Numbered from the stretch's first letter, positions 51,098 to 60,205 are shown. The stretch is DNA of 64,000 nucleotides from Thermomonas haemolytica (GCF_004346265.1 NZ_SMAP01000005.1:1-64000), one strand, 5' to 3'. The notes: generated by a model from the letters alone, not told the origin. Made by a program: numbers and translations.

Positions 51098-52162
51098 ATG
51101 GATTCGGTCACCCATCTGTTCTACGGCGGCGTGATCGCCGCCGCGATCGCCCCGAAGCAGGACCGCCGCGCCGCGCTGCTGGCCGGGATGGCGCTGAACA
51201 CGCTGCCCGACCTCGACGTGCTGCCGCTGCTGCTCAGCGACGACCCGGTGCTGCGCATGACCTGCCACCGCGCCGCCACCCATTCCTGGCTGGTGCTGCC
51301 GCTGCTGGCGTGGGCGATCTGGGCCTTCTTCCGACGCCGCGGCGGGCGGGTGGCGCGTGCGCCGCTGCGCTGGTGGTGGGCGATCTTCGCCTGCCTGATG
51401 GCGCATCCGCTGCTGGATGCCTTCACCGTCTACGGCACCCAGCTGCTGTGGCCGCTGCCGCTGCCGCCGGTCATGTGGAGCAGTCTGTTCATCGTCGATC
51501 CGCTGTTCACCCTGCCGTGGCTGCTGGCGTTCGTGGTGGCGTGGCTGGCGCGTGAAAAGCCATTGGCGCAAGGGGCATTGCTGGCCGGGATCGGTCTGGG
51601 CGTGGGCTACATCGGCTGGTCGCTGCTGGCGAAGTGGAGCGTGGAGCGCGCAGCGTCACGCGCGCTGGTCGCGCAGGGGCTGGCGGATGCGCCGCGCTTC
51701 TCGGTGCCGATGCCGTTCAACACCCTGCTGTGGCAGGTGACGGCGATGACGCCGGACGGTTTCGTGGTCGGCGAGCGCTCGCTGGTGGCGGACCGCGGGC
51801 CGATGCGCTTCACTGCCTACCGCTCGGATGTGCAGGCGCTCAAGGCCGTGCAGGCATTGCCGGCGGTGCGGCGCCTGGCCTGGTTCAACCACGGCTTCAT
51901 GAAGGCGCAGGTGCGTGACGGCGCGCTGGTGCTCAGCGACCTGCGCATGGGCAGCGAGCCGGACTACACCTTCAATTTCGCCGTTGCGCGGCATGTGGAT
52001 GGGCGCTGGCAAGCACTGCAGCCGCCGCGGCAGCTGCGCTTCCCGTGGCAGGCCGCCGGCCGCCTGGGCGATGTGTGGTCGCGGATCTGGCGCCAGCCGG
52101 CCGCCGATCAGGCCGCTTCCGGCAACTCCGGCGGCACGCCCGCGGCCAGCGCGTCGAAGTAG
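51098..52162 (+). CDS. Membrane-bound metal-dependent hydrolase (YdjM/DUF457 type)
   Basis: A 354-residue protein. The N-terminal part has the YdjM pattern: DSVTHLFYGGVIAAAIAPKQ, LLAGMALNTLPDLDVL, HRAATHSWLVLPLLAW and LMAHPLLDAFTVYGTQLLWPL, with several membrane helices and conserved histidines and aspartates likely to bind metal. The C-terminal 150 residues are soluble (FSVPMPFNTLLWQVTAMTPDGFVVGERS). The substrate is unknown. Its 3' end overlaps the convergent dusB gene by 55 bp. Confidence 0.85.
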   Translation: MDSVTHLFYGGVIAAAIAPKQDRRAALLAGMALNTLPDLDVLPLLLSDDPVLRMTCHRAATHSWLVLPLLAWAIWAFFRRRGGRVARAPLRWWWAIFACLMAHPLLDAFTVYGTQLLWPLPLPPVMWSSLFIVDPLFTLPWLLAFVVAWLAREKPLAQGALLAGIGLGVGYIGWSLLAKWSVERAASRALVAQGLADAPRFSVPMPFNTLLWQVTAMTPDGFVVGERSLVADRGPMRFTAYRSDVQALKAVQALPAVRRLAWFNHGFMKAQVRDGALVLSDLRMGSEPDYTFNFAVARHVDGRWQALQPPRQLRFPWQAAGRLGDVWSRIWRQPAADQAASGNSGGTPAASASK

Positions 52163-53106
52163 GCGCGGGTCAGCCGCAGCTGTTCCTCTGCGGTCTGCGC
52201 GCGGTTGACCACGGCGCGGAAGGCCGCATTCTCTGGCCGGTCCTTTGCATACCAGCCGAGGTGCTTGCGGGCGATGCGCACACCCATGTCTTCGCCATAG
52301 AAGGCATGCAGGGCGTGCAGATGGCCCAGCAGGATCTCGCGCACGGCAGCGGGCGAGGGCTCCGGCAGCTCCTCGCCCGTGGCCAGGTAGTGCGCGATCT
52401 GGCCCAGCAGCCACGGACGGCCCTGCGCGGCGCGGCCGACCATCACCGCGTCGCAGCCGGTTTGCGCCAGCACGGCGGCGGCCTTGCGCGGCGAATCGAT
52501 GTCGCCGTTGGCGATCACCGGGATCTTCAGCAGCGCCTTGACCGCGGCGATGGTGGCGTACTCGGCGCTGCCGGTGTAGAGCTGGTCGCGGGTGCGGCCG
52601 TGGATGGCCAGCGCCTGGATGCCGCAGTCCTCCGCGATGCGCGCGATCTCCGGCGCGTTGCGGTGGTCGGCATCCCAGCCGGTGCGGATCTTCAGCGTCA
52701 CCGGCACGTCCACCGCCCGCACCACCGCCTCGACGATGCGCGCCACCCGCGCCGGCTCGCGCATCAGCGCGCTGCCCGCCCAGGCGTTGCAGACCTTCTT
52801 GGCCGGGCAGCCCATGTTGATGTCGATGATCTGCGCGCCGTGGTCCACGTTGAAGCGCGCGGCCTCGGCCATCACCGCAGGCTCGGTGCCGGCGATCTGC
52901 ACGCTCACCGGCGCCGGCTCGCCGGCATGGTCCATGCGGTGGTGCGACTTGGCGGTGCGCCAGAAACGCGGGTCGGCGGTGGTCATCTCCGACACCGCCA
53001 GTCCCGCGCCCAGCCGCTTGCACAGCAGCCGGAACGGCTTGTCGGTCACGCCCGCCATGGGCGCGAGGATCACCTTCGGGTCGATGACGTGCGGGCCGAT
53101 GCGCAT
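52108..53106 (-). CDS. dusB: tRNA-dihydrouridine synthase DusB
   Basis: A 332-residue FMN enzyme reducing uridine in the tRNA D-loop. Motifs: VILAPMAGVTDKPFRLLCK, VQIAGTEPAVMAEAARF, DINMGCPAKKVCNAWAGSALM with the catalytic cysteine, LKIRTGWDADHRNAPEIA, IHGRTRDQLYTGSAEY, and VMVGRAAQGRPWLLGQI. The usual partner fis is not adjacent; instead it lies 34 bp downstream of a ribokinase gene. The last 55 bp overlap the convergent YdjM-type gene. Confidence 0.93.
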   Translation of the reverse strand: MRIGPHVIDPKVILAPMAGVTDKPFRLLCKRLGAGLAVSEMTTADPRFWRTAKSHHRMDHAGEPAPVSVQIAGTEPAVMAEAARFNVDHGAQIIDINMGCPAKKVCNAWAGSALMREPARVARIVEAVVRAVDVPVTLKIRTGWDADHRNAPEIARIAEDCGIQALAIHGRTRDQLYTGSAEYATIAAVKALLKIPVIANGDIDSPRKAAAVLAQTGCDAVMVGRAAQGRPWLLGQIAHYLATGEELPEPSPAAVREILLGHLHALHAFYGEDMGVRIARKHLGWYAKDRPENAAFRAVVNRAQTAEEQLRLTRAYFDALAAGVPPELPEAA

Positions 53107-53140
53107 GCGCGCATTCTACGGACGGCGCGCGCCGGCGATC

Positions 53141-54085
53141 TCAGGCCGCGGGAAGGTGGGGCATCGCCAGCGCGGCGCCGGCGTGCTCGGTGCTGCGCGC
53201 GGCGTAGCGGTTGGCGAAGCGCACGTGCTCGCCGAAGGCCAGCGCCGGACGCAGCGCAAGCGAAGCGGCGAGGGCGCCATTGAAGGCATCGCCGGCCCCG
53301 GTGGTGTCCACCACCTGCGCCGGCTCCGCGCCGATCCGGTAGTGCCCGGCGGCATCACCGCGCTGCCGCGCCTCGGGGTGCGAGACGAAGCAGCCGCTGG
53401 CGCCCAGGGTCACCACCACGCTGCCGTCCGGCAGCAGGTCGCGGCAGAGCGCGTGCAGGCGCGCCTGGTCGAGGCCGGCCACCGCCTCGGCATCGATCCG
53501 CTCGCCCACGTGGCGCGCCAGCAGCGCGGCGAATTCGGTTTCGTTGGGGGTGAGCACCTCGGCGCGGTCGAGCAGGGCGCGGTCGATCGCCACATTGGCT
53601 GGTGCTGGGTTGAGGATGGCCGTGGCGCCGGCCGCGCGTGCGGCATCCAGCGCCGCCGCCACCGCCGGCAGCGGGGATTCCAGCTGCGCCAGCAGCACGT
53701 CGCCCTCGCCCAACCCGGCCAGTGCGGAGGCGATGAAGCCGGGCTCCAGCGCGGCGTTCGCGCCGGCGCCGATCACGATGCAGTTGCGGCCGTCGGCGTC
53801 CACGAAGATGCCGGCGGTGCCGGTGGGCGCATCGCTGGACTGGGCGTGCAGGACGAGCCCATCCGCCGCGGCCAGCTCGCGCGCCATCCGGGCGCCGCCG
53901 TCCGGCCCCAGCGCGCATACGAACGCGGTTTCGGCCCCGGTGCGGCGGGCGGCGATCGCCTGGTTGAAGCCCTTGCCGCCGGGGCCGCTGGCGTACTGCC
54001 CGGCCAGGGTGGCCCCGGGCGGCGGCAGCGCGGCCACCCGCCACACGTGGTCCACGTTGAAGGAACCGGCGACGAAGACGCGCAT
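53141..54085 (-). CDS. rbsK: Ribokinase (PfkB family)
   Basis: A 314-residue sugar kinase of the PfkB family. The substrate motif GPGGKGFNQAIAARR, the region NPAPANVAIDRALLDRAEVLTPNETE, and the ATP/anion-hole motif VDTTGAGDAFNGAL with the catalytic aspartate are all present. The start codon directly abuts the stop of the nucleoside permease (no gap), so both should be made together for uptake and phosphorylation of nucleoside-derived ribose. A nucleoside hydrolase, often the third member, is not present in the window. Confidence 0.9.
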   Translation of the reverse strand: MRVFVAGSFNVDHVWRVAALPPPGATLAGQYASGPGGKGFNQAIAARRTGAETAFVCALGPDGGARMARELAAADGLVLHAQSSDAPTGTAGIFVDADGRNCIVIGAGANAALEPGFIASALAGLGEGDVLLAQLESPLPAVAAALDAARAAGATAILNPAPANVAIDRALLDRAEVLTPNETEFAALLARHVGERIDAEAVAGLDQARLHALCRDLLPDGSVVVTLGASGCFVSHPEARQRGDAAGHYRIGAEPAQVVDTTGAGDAFNGALAASLALRPALAFGEHVRFANRYAARSTEHAGAALAMPHLPAA

Positions 54086-55414
54086 TTAAGACTCGTCCTG
54101 ACTCTTGGTGGCGATTCTTTTCACTTCAACAAATGGAGCATCGATAATTTTGCCGGGGGCATTCGGCTCAATAAGCATGGTTCCGGTGGTGTGGCGGTGC
54201 TTGAACAGGGGCACGAACGCCACCGCCATCGCCAGCGCATACAGCGCGAAGGTGGTCCAGATGCCCTGCCAGTCCTTGGCGCCGCTGGCGTCGGTGAAGA
54301 AGCGGTCGATCATCCAGCCGCTGATGGAACTGCCCAGCACCGCGCCGATGCCGTTGGTCATCAGCATGAACAGCCCCTGCGCGCTGGCGCGGATCTTCGG
54401 GTCGGCCTGCTGCTCCACGAACAGCGACCCGGAGATGTTGAAGAAGTCGAACGCCATGCCATACACGATGCAGGAGAGGATGATCATCCACAGCCCGGCA
54501 CCCGGATCGCCGTAGGCGAACAGCCCGAAGCGCAGGAACCAGGCCAGCATGCTGATGGTCATCACTGTCTTGATGCCGAAGCGCTTCAGGAAGAACGGGA
54601 TGGTGAGGATGAACAGGGTTTCGCTGATCTGGGAAATCGAGATGATCACTGCCGAATGGCGCACGCCGAACGTGTCCTTGAATTGCGGCAGGCTCTCGAA
54701 GTCCTTCAGGAACGTCACGCCGTAGGCATTGGTGAGCTGCAGCGCGGCGCCCAGCAGCATCGCGAAGACGAAGAAGATCGCCATGTTGCGGTCGCGGAAC
54801 AGGCGGAACGACGTGAGGCCGAGTGCGTCCACCAGCGAGCGGCTTTCGTCGCGCCCCAGGCGCGGCGGCGCGGCGGGAAGGGTGAAGCCGTACAGCCCCA
54901 GCAGGAACGAGCCGGCCGCCGCCACGTAGAACTGGCCCGGCGAGGACTCGAACCCGAGCCAACTCGTGGTCCAGGTCGCGGCAATGAAGCCCACGGTGCC
55001 CCAGACGCGGATGGGCGGGTAGTCACGCACGACGTCGAACCCCTGCTGCTTCAGCGCGTTGTAGGCCACCGCGATCGCCAGCGAGATGGTCGGCATGTAG
55101 CACAGCATGGTGGCCAGGATCAGCCAGAAGAACTGTTCCGGGTTGGCGGCGCTGGGGAGCAGGCACAGGAACACGCCCCCGAGGATGTGCAGCGCGCCGT
55201 ACAGGCGCTCGGCGTTGATCCAGCGGTCGGCGACGATGCCCATCAGCGAAGGCATGAACAGCGCGGAGATGCCCATCGTCGAGAAGATCGCGCCGAAGCT
55301 CGTCCCCGACCATTGCCGGTTCTGGAACCAGTACGCGCCCACGGTGATCAGCCAGGCCCCCCAGACGAAGAACTGGAGGAAATTCATGATGGTCAGACGC
55401 AACTTCAGATTCAC
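54086..55414 (-). CDS. Nucleoside permease (NHS family MFS transporter)
   Basis: A 442-residue transporter with 12 predicted helices, matching the nucleoside:H+ symporter family (NupG/XapB type): LTIMNFLQFFVWGAWLITVGAYWF at the N-terminus, MPSLMGIVADRWINAERLYG, VWGTVGFIAATW and FDFFNISGSLFVEQQADPKIRASAQGLFML. It should import nucleosides for salvage. The C-terminal tail of about 28 residues (54086-54170) is conspicuously AT-rich in codon choice compared with the rest of the gene. Confidence 0.88.
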   Translation of the reverse strand: MNLKLRLTIMNFLQFFVWGAWLITVGAYWFQNRQWSGTSFGAIFSTMGISALFMPSLMGIVADRWINAERLYGALHILGGVFLCLLPSAANPEQFFWLILATMLCYMPTISLAIAVAYNALKQQGFDVVRDYPPIRVWGTVGFIAATWTTSWLGFESSPGQFYVAAAGSFLLGLYGFTLPAAPPRLGRDESRSLVDALGLTSFRLFRDRNMAIFFVFAMLLGAALQLTNAYGVTFLKDFESLPQFKDTFGVRHSAVIISISQISETLFILTIPFFLKRFGIKTVMTISMLAWFLRFGLFAYGDPGAGLWMIILSCIVYGMAFDFFNISGSLFVEQQADPKIRASAQGLFMLMTNGIGAVLGSSISGWMIDRFFTDASGAKDWQGIWTTFALYALAMAVAFVPLFKHRHTTGTMLIEPNAPGKIIDAPFVEVKRIATKSQDES

Positions 55415-55501
55415 GCGGGCATCCCCTGTCGAAGGCGCCCCAGTGCGCCTGCTGGCGCAGGGTAGTCAGCGCCGCGGGCGCCGGCAAGCCGGGAGGAGCG
55501 C

Positions 55502-56635
55502 TCAGGTATCCCGCGCCACCACCCGGTTGCGGCCTTCCAGCTTGGCCCGGCGCAGGCGCAGGTCGGCCCGCCGCAGCAGCTGCGACAGGTCGTTGCCGTC
55601 CTGCGGCCAGCTGGCGATGCCGGCGCTGAAGGTCAGCCGCATCGGGTCGTCGTCCCGGCCGGGCTGGAACGGCGCCGCCGCCAGCTCGCGGCGCAGCGCC
55701 TCCATCCGTTCCCAGGCGCGGCCGGTGGGCAGCGGCATCACCAGCACGAATTCCTCGCCGCCCAGCCGCACCAGCCAGTCGCCGTGGTCCAATGCCTGCC
55801 GGAACACGCCGACCACGTGGCGCAGGGCGCGGTCGCCGGCCGCGCGTCCGGCTTCATCGTTCACCCGCCGGAAATAGTCGAGATCGAGCAGGCAGATCGA
55901 CAGCGAGCCGCCGTTTTCGCGCGCGCCATCGGCCAGGCTGGGGAAGCGGTGCACCAGCAGGGTGCGGTTGGGCAGGCCGGTCAGGCCGTCGTTGCCTGAC
56001 AGTTCCACCAGGCGCTGCATGCGGAACACCACGGTGGCGGTGATGGCGGTGGCGATCGCCAGCAGCAGTTCGCGCTGGAGCACGTTCGAGATGCGCGCGG
56101 TGCCGTAGTCGGCGGAGGCCAGCTGCTCGGGGGCATGTGCCAGGTGGAACACCGCCGCCGCCAGCGCCCCGTATTGCAGGATCGCCAGCGCGCCGGTGTA
56201 CAGGGTCAGGCGGCCGTCGTTGCGCAGCGCGGTCATCAGGATCGAGACCAGGTAGAACGCCCACACCACCATGCTGTTCAAGCCGGCGGCCGGCGAGCCC
56301 AGCGCCAGCAGCACCAGCACCAGGGTGGTCAGGGTGACGTCGTAGCTGGCGGTGGCCCAGGGCAGCCAGCGCAGCCGCCGCGGGGGGCGCGCCAGCAGCA
56401 GCCACAGCTGCGAGAACAGCACCGCCAGTACCACGCCCAGCAGGCCGGCGGTGCCTTCCGAGGGGCTGAACTCGCCGGTGATGATGTTCACCAGCGGCAG
56501 CAGCAACAGCAGCAGCGACAGGCCTGCGCGCAGCTTGGCCACCAGCAGCTCGCCGCCGGCGCCGATTTCCAGCATCAGGGTGTCCGGCGGCGCGCGCAGC
56601 TGTCGCCAGAAGTCCCGCAGCCCCAGACCGGTCAT
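55502..56635 (-). CDS. Membrane diguanylate cyclase (GGDEF)
   Basis: A 377-residue protein with about six N-terminal membrane helices (residues about 35-205) and a GGDEF domain starting at GNDGLTGLPNRTLL. The catalytic loop GGEEF is in VRLGGEEFVLVMPLPTG, so activity is expected. The I-site position reads DHGD, without the arginine of RxxD. It is monocistronic, divergent from the SPFH gene. Confidence 0.9.
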   Translation of the reverse strand: MTGLGLRDFWRQLRAPPDTLMLEIGAGGELLVAKLRAGLSLLLLLLPLVNIITGEFSPSEGTAGLLGVVLAVLFSQLWLLLARPPRRLRWLPWATASYDVTLTTLVLVLLALGSPAAGLNSMVVWAFYLVSILMTALRNDGRLTLYTGALAILQYGALAAAVFHLAHAPEQLASADYGTARISNVLQRELLLAIATAITATVVFRMQRLVELSGNDGLTGLPNRTLLVHRFPSLADGARENGGSLSICLLDLDYFRRVNDEAGRAAGDRALRHVVGVFRQALDHGDWLVRLGGEEFVLVMPLPTGRAWERMEALRRELAAAPFQPGRDDDPMRLTFSAGIASWPQDGNDLSQLLRRADLRLRRAKLEGRNRVVARDT

Positions 56636-56716
56636 GTTGTTCCCCTATCGTCTCCCCAGCATAGGGCGCGTCGTTGGCCGGCTCAATCCGGCGTGGCCGC
56701 AGCGGGGCGAGGATCG

Positions 56717-56743
56717 TTGCACCGGTTTGGCGGGCCCTATACT
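56717..56743 (+). promoter_or_regulatory. Promoter of the SPFH/NfeD operon
   Basis: TTGCAC (56717-56722) and TATACT (56738-56743) with a 15-bp spacer, or 16 bp if the -35 is read as GTTGCA. It lies 28 bp upstream of the ATG. Confidence 0.5.
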
Positions 56744-56770
56744 CGCCGCATCCACAGGGAGGACTCCGCC

Positions 56771-57700
56771 ATGACCCCGATTCTCGTGTTGATCCTGTTG
56801 CTGGCCGGCATCATCGGCGTGGCCAAGACCGTGCGCATGGTGCCGCAGGGCTACGAATGGACGGTGGAGCGTTTCGGCAAATACACCCACACCATGGGGC
56901 CGGGGCTGCACTTCCTGATTCCGATCGTGTACGGCGTGGGTCGCAAGATCAACATGATGGAGCAGGTGATGGACGTGCCCAGCCAGGACGTCATCACCAA
57001 GGACAATGCCGTGGTGAAGGTGGACGGCGTGGTCTATTTCCAGGTGCTGGACGCGGCCAAGGCGGCCTACGAGGTGGCCCAGCTGGAGGTGGCCATCCTC
57101 AACCTGGTGATGACCAACATCCGCACCGCGATCGGCTCGATGGACCTGGACGAGTCGCTGTCCAAGCGCGACGAGATCAATACCAAGGTGCTGCACGCAG
57201 TGGACCAGGCCACCCATCCCTGGGGCGTCAAGGTCAACCGCATCGAGCTGAAGGACATCCAGCCGCCGCGCGACCTGGTGGATTCGATGGCGCGCCAGAT
57301 GAAGGCCGAGCGCGAGAAGCGCGCCAACATCCTGGAGGCGGAAGGGTTGCGCCAGTCGGCCATCCTCAAGGCCGAGGGCGAGAAGCAGTCGAAGATCCTC
57401 GAGGCCGAGGGCAGCCGCGAGGCCGCGTTCCGCGAGGCCGAGGCACGCGAACGCCTGGCCGAGGCCGAGGCGCGCGCCACCCAGTACGTGTCCGAGGCGA
57501 TCGCCAAGGGCGACGTGCAGGCGATCAACTACTTCGTGGCGCAGAAGTACATCGAGGCGTTCAAGGAGCTGGCGCAGGCGCCCAACCAGAAATTCGTGCT
57601 GCTGCCGATGGAGGCCTCGGGCATCCTCGGCTCGCTGGGTGGCATCGCCGAGCTGGCGAAGGAAACCCTCGGCAAGTCGTCCGCGCGGTCGGGGGGCTGA
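56771..57700 (+). CDS. SPFH-domain protein (QmcA/paraslipin-like)
   Basis: A 309-residue stomatin-family protein. One N-terminal membrane anchor (residues 2-19) is followed by the SPFH/band 7 domain (VPQGYEWTVERFGKYTHTMGPGLHFLIPI, PSQDVITKDNAVVKVDGVVYF) and a long charged coiled coil (about residues 175-255) rich in EAEG repeats. Such proteins form large ring assemblies in membrane microdomains. The downstream gene, 5 bp away, encodes an NfeD protein, its standard partner. GGGAGGA precedes the ATG. Confidence 0.93.
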   Translation: MTPILVLILLLAGIIGVAKTVRMVPQGYEWTVERFGKYTHTMGPGLHFLIPIVYGVGRKINMMEQVMDVPSQDVITKDNAVVKVDGVVYFQVLDAAKAAYEVAQLEVAILNLVMTNIRTAIGSMDLDESLSKRDEINTKVLHAVDQATHPWGVKVNRIELKDIQPPRDLVDSMARQMKAEREKRANILEAEGLRQSAILKAEGEKQSKILEAEGSREAAFREAEARERLAEAEARATQYVSEAIAKGDVQAINYFVAQKYIEAFKELAQAPNQKFVLLPMEASGILGSLGGIAELAKETLGKSSARSGG

Positions 57701-57705
57701 CGGCC

Positions 57706-58155
57706 ATGCGCTGGGACGTGTTCACCTGGGCAGCGGTGGCGCTGCTGCTGTTCGCCGCCGAGGCGCTGGCGCCGGGGGCCTTCATGCTGTGGCTGGGGTT
57801 CGCGGCGGCGGCGGTGTTCCTGCTGGTGTGGCTGCTGCCGGTGGAACTGCCGCTGCTGCTGCAGGCGGGCGCATTCGTGGTGTTCAGCTTCGCCTCGATC
57901 CTGGTCTACCGGCGCTGGTTCCGGGCGCGCGAGCCGCGCAGCGACCAGCCCGCGCTGAATCGCCGCAGTGCCGCGCTGGTGGGGCGGGTGGTGGTGCTCG
58001 CCGAGCCGATCGTGGACGGCCGCGGGCGGGTGCAGATCGCGGACGCCTACTGGGACGTGGTCGGCCCGGACCTGCCTGCCGGCAGCCACGTGCGCATCAC
58101 CGGCGGCGACGCCATGACCCTGCAGGTCGAGCCGGCCGCGCATACCGGCGCGTAG
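57706..58155 (+). CDS. NfeD family membrane protein
   Basis: A 149-residue protein of the short NfeD class. Three membrane helices in residues 8-70 (FTWAAVALLLFAAEALAPGAFMLWLGFAAAAVFLLVW) are followed by a soluble OB-fold domain (LVGRVVVLAEPIVDGRGRVQIADAYWDVVGPDLPAGSHVRI). It pairs with the preceding SPFH protein; together they are thought to organise membrane microdomains or protein quality control. It lacks the serine-protease domain of long NfeD proteins. Confidence 0.92.
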   Translation: MRWDVFTWAAVALLLFAAEALAPGAFMLWLGFAAAAVFLLVWLLPVELPLLLQAGAFVVFSFASILVYRRWFRAREPRSDQPALNRRSAALVGRVVVLAEPIVDGRGRVQIADAYWDVVGPDLPAGSHVRITGGDAMTLQVEPAAHTGA

Positions 58156-58203
58156 GGCGCGTCCGTCTGGGATAATGCGCCTCCCCACACAGGCAGGCCG
58201 CCC

Positions 58204-59304
58204 ATGACCCGCAAGACCATCCTCAACGACACCCACCGCGCGCTCGGCGCCAAGATGGTGGACTTCGGCGGCTGGGACATGCCGATCCACTACGGCTCCC
58301 AGCTCGACGAGCACCACCTGGTGCGCCGCGATGCCGGCATGTTCGACGTCAGCCACATGACCGTGGTCGACCTGACCGGCGCGCGCACCCGCGAGTTCCT
58401 GCGCCACCTCGTCGCCAACTCGGTGGACAAGCTGGCCAAGCCGGGCAAGGCGCTGTACACCGCGATGCTCAATCCGCAGGGCGGGGTGATCGACGATCTG
58501 ATCGTCTATTTCATGTCCGAGGACTGGTTCCGGCTGGTGGTGAATGCTGCCACCCGCGAGAAGGACCTGGCGTGGATCACGGAGCAGGCGGGGCCGTTCG
58601 GGGTCGAGGTGCGCGAGCGCCCGGAGTTCGGAATGATCGCGGTGCAGGGCCCCAACGCGCGCGCGAAGGTGATCGGCCTGCTGCGCGAGGAGGATCGGGA
58701 GCCGGTGTCGAAGCTGGCCCGCTTCGCCGCCCGCACCGCCGCCACGCAGGACGGGGTCGAGGTGTTCGTCGCCCGCACCGGCTACACCGGCGAGGACGGG
58801 TTCGAGGTGATCGTGCCGGACGCGCAGACCGTGGCGTTCTGGAACGCGCTGCTGGCGGCGGGCGTCGCGCCGGCCGGCCTCGGCGCGCGCGACACCCTGC
58901 GCCTGGAGGCCGGCATGAACCTGTACGGCCAGGACATGGACGAGACCACCACCCCCTACGAGGCAGCGCTGGCCTGGACCGTGGCGCTGGACGAAGGGCG
59001 CGACTTCATCGGCCGCGCCGCGCTGGAAGCCCAGCTGGCCGCCGGCGTGCCGCGCCAGATGGTCGGCCTGGTGATGGACGACAAGGGCGTGCTGCGCCAC
59101 GGCCAGAAGGTGCTCACCGCGCAGGGCGAAGGCGAGATCCTGTCCGGCACCTTCTCCCCGACCATCGGCAAGGCCATCGCGTTCGCCCGCATTCCCGCCG
59201 GCGATCCCGGTCAGGTGCGGGTCGACATCCGCGGCCGCGAGATCCCGGTGCGGGTGGTCAAGTTCCCGTTCGTGCGCGACAACACCGTGCAGCCGGGCAT
59301 CTGA
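58204..59304 (+). CDS. gcvT: Glycine cleavage system T protein (aminomethyltransferase)
   Basis: A 366-residue tetrahydrofolate-dependent enzyme that takes the aminomethyl group from H protein and releases ammonia and methylene-THF. Motifs: [104 protein letters not shown], and [31 protein letters not shown] -10-like box is at 58171-58176. The gene for H protein follows; the P protein gene is elsewhere. Its product feeds the folate pool used by MetF. Confidence 0.96.
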   Translation: MTRKTILNDTHRALGAKMVDFGGWDMPIHYGSQLDEHHLVRRDAGMFDVSHMTVVDLTGARTREFLRHLVANSVDKLAKPGKALYTAMLNPQGGVIDDLIVYFMSEDWFRLVVNAATREKDLAWITEQAGPFGVEVRERPEFGMIAVQGPNARAKVIGLLREEDREPVSKLARFAARTAATQDGVEVFVARTGYTGEDGFEVIVPDAQTVAFWNALLAAGVAPAGLGARDTLRLEAGMNLYGQDMDETTTPYEAALAWTVALDEGRDFIGRAALEAQLAAGVPRQMVGLVMDDKGVLRHGQKVLTAQGEGEILSGTFSPTIGKAIAFARIPAGDPGQVRVDIRGREIPVRVVKFPFVRDNTVQPGI

Positions 59305-59368
59305 CCTTTCCGCAGCCGCTTCGCTAGACTTTCCCCACCCACCCGTACCGCGCAACAGGAGCCCCCCC

Positions 59369-59764
59369 ATGAGCGAGATCCCCGGCGACCTCAAATTCCT
59401 CAAATCCCACGAGTGGATCCGCGTCGAAGACGGCGGCAAGGCCACCGTCGGCATCTCCGACCACGCCCAGGGCCTGCTCGGCGACCTGGTCTACGTGGAG
59501 CTGCCGAACGTCGGCGACACGGTCGAGGCCGGCAATGCCTGCGCGGTGGTGGAATCGGTGAAGGCGGCGTCCGACGTGTACGCCCCGGTCAGCGGCAAGG
59601 TGGTCGAGGTCAACAGTGCCCTGGCCGACAAGCCGGAGACCATCAACGAGGATCCCTACGGCGATGGCTGGCTGTTCGTGCTGGAGATGTCGGACCCCGA
59701 CCAGCTGAGCGAACTGCTGAGCCCGGACGACTACGCCGAGCAGCTGGAAAACGACGACCACTGA
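59369..59764 (+). CDS. gcvH: Glycine cleavage system H protein
   Basis: A 131-residue lipoyl carrier that shuttles the methylamine group between the P, T and L proteins. The lipoylated residue is Lys65 in [47 protein letters not shown] and the C-terminal [21 protein letters not shown] are conserved. A separate promoter is possible: CTGACC and TAGACT (59301-59306, 59325-59330). It ends in a strong intrinsic terminator. Confidence 0.96.
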   Translation: MSEIPGDLKFLKSHEWIRVEDGGKATVGISDHAQGLLGDLVYVELPNVGDTVEAGNACAVVESVKAASDVYAPVSGKVVEVNSALADKPETINEDPYGDGWLFVLEMSDPDQLSELLSPDDYAEQLENDDH

Positions 59765-59791
59765 GCGCGGCAGCGCCCGCGTCGTGCGTCG

Positions 59792-59824
59792 AACCCGCGG
59801 TGGCGACACCGCGGGTTTTTTCTT
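59792..59824 (+). terminator. Intrinsic terminator after gcvH
   Basis: AACCCGCGGT (59792-59801) pairs with ACCGCGGGTT (59808-59817), followed by TTTTTTCTT. It is the best intrinsic terminator in the window. Confidence 0.9.
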
Positions 59825-60176
59825 GTGCGGACGGGCGGCGCGACGGGTGTGCAGGCGTCGCGCGCCGGCGCGGAGTTCGCGCATTTTTCGCGCATTCGGG
59901 GTTGTGCGACGCGAAACCGGGCTACCGCATGCGTGCTGCGGCGAGGATGAAGCGCGTGCCGCGCGCGGCGGGTACCGGTGCGCGGAATCGCGCGCGCAGG
60001 CATGCGATGAATTTTCGCGCGATGCGATGGAAGGCGCGCCAGTGCTTGCTTGCAGCGATTCACGACGGTGCGCTTCGCGCACTGCTTCGCGCGTGCGTCG
60101 TGTGCGTTTTACGCGGCATGCGCGATGCGCGTGCCGCGCTGTGGGCGCGTGGTTGGAAAAAGTTTTCGCAAGATTG
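59825..60176. other. GCGC-dense gene-free region
   Basis: About 350 bp with no convincing gene. It is crowded with CGCG and GCGC runs, including alternating purine-pyrimidine tracts and several TTCGCGC words (for example near 59876, 59890 and 60014), broken by short T-tracts. Codon periodicity is absent. It lies just upstream of the strong promoter of the histone-like gene and may be a protein-binding or structurally unusual region. Confidence 0.5.
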
Positions 60177-60205
60177 TTGACACTCGAAAAAACCGTGATT
60201 AGGTT
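60177..60205 (+). promoter_or_regulatory. Strong sigma-70 promoter of the histone H1-like gene
   Basis: A perfect -35 TTGACA (60177-60182), a 17-bp AT-rich spacer and a -10-like TAGGTT (60200-60205). The predicted transcript start near 60212 leaves a leader of about 350 nt before the ATG at 60562. Confidence 0.6.

Noticed and set aside
58156-58203. Glycine riboswitch upstream of gcvT
   Set aside because: Only 48 bp separate nfeD from gcvT, too short for the aptamer, and no conserved blocks are visible.
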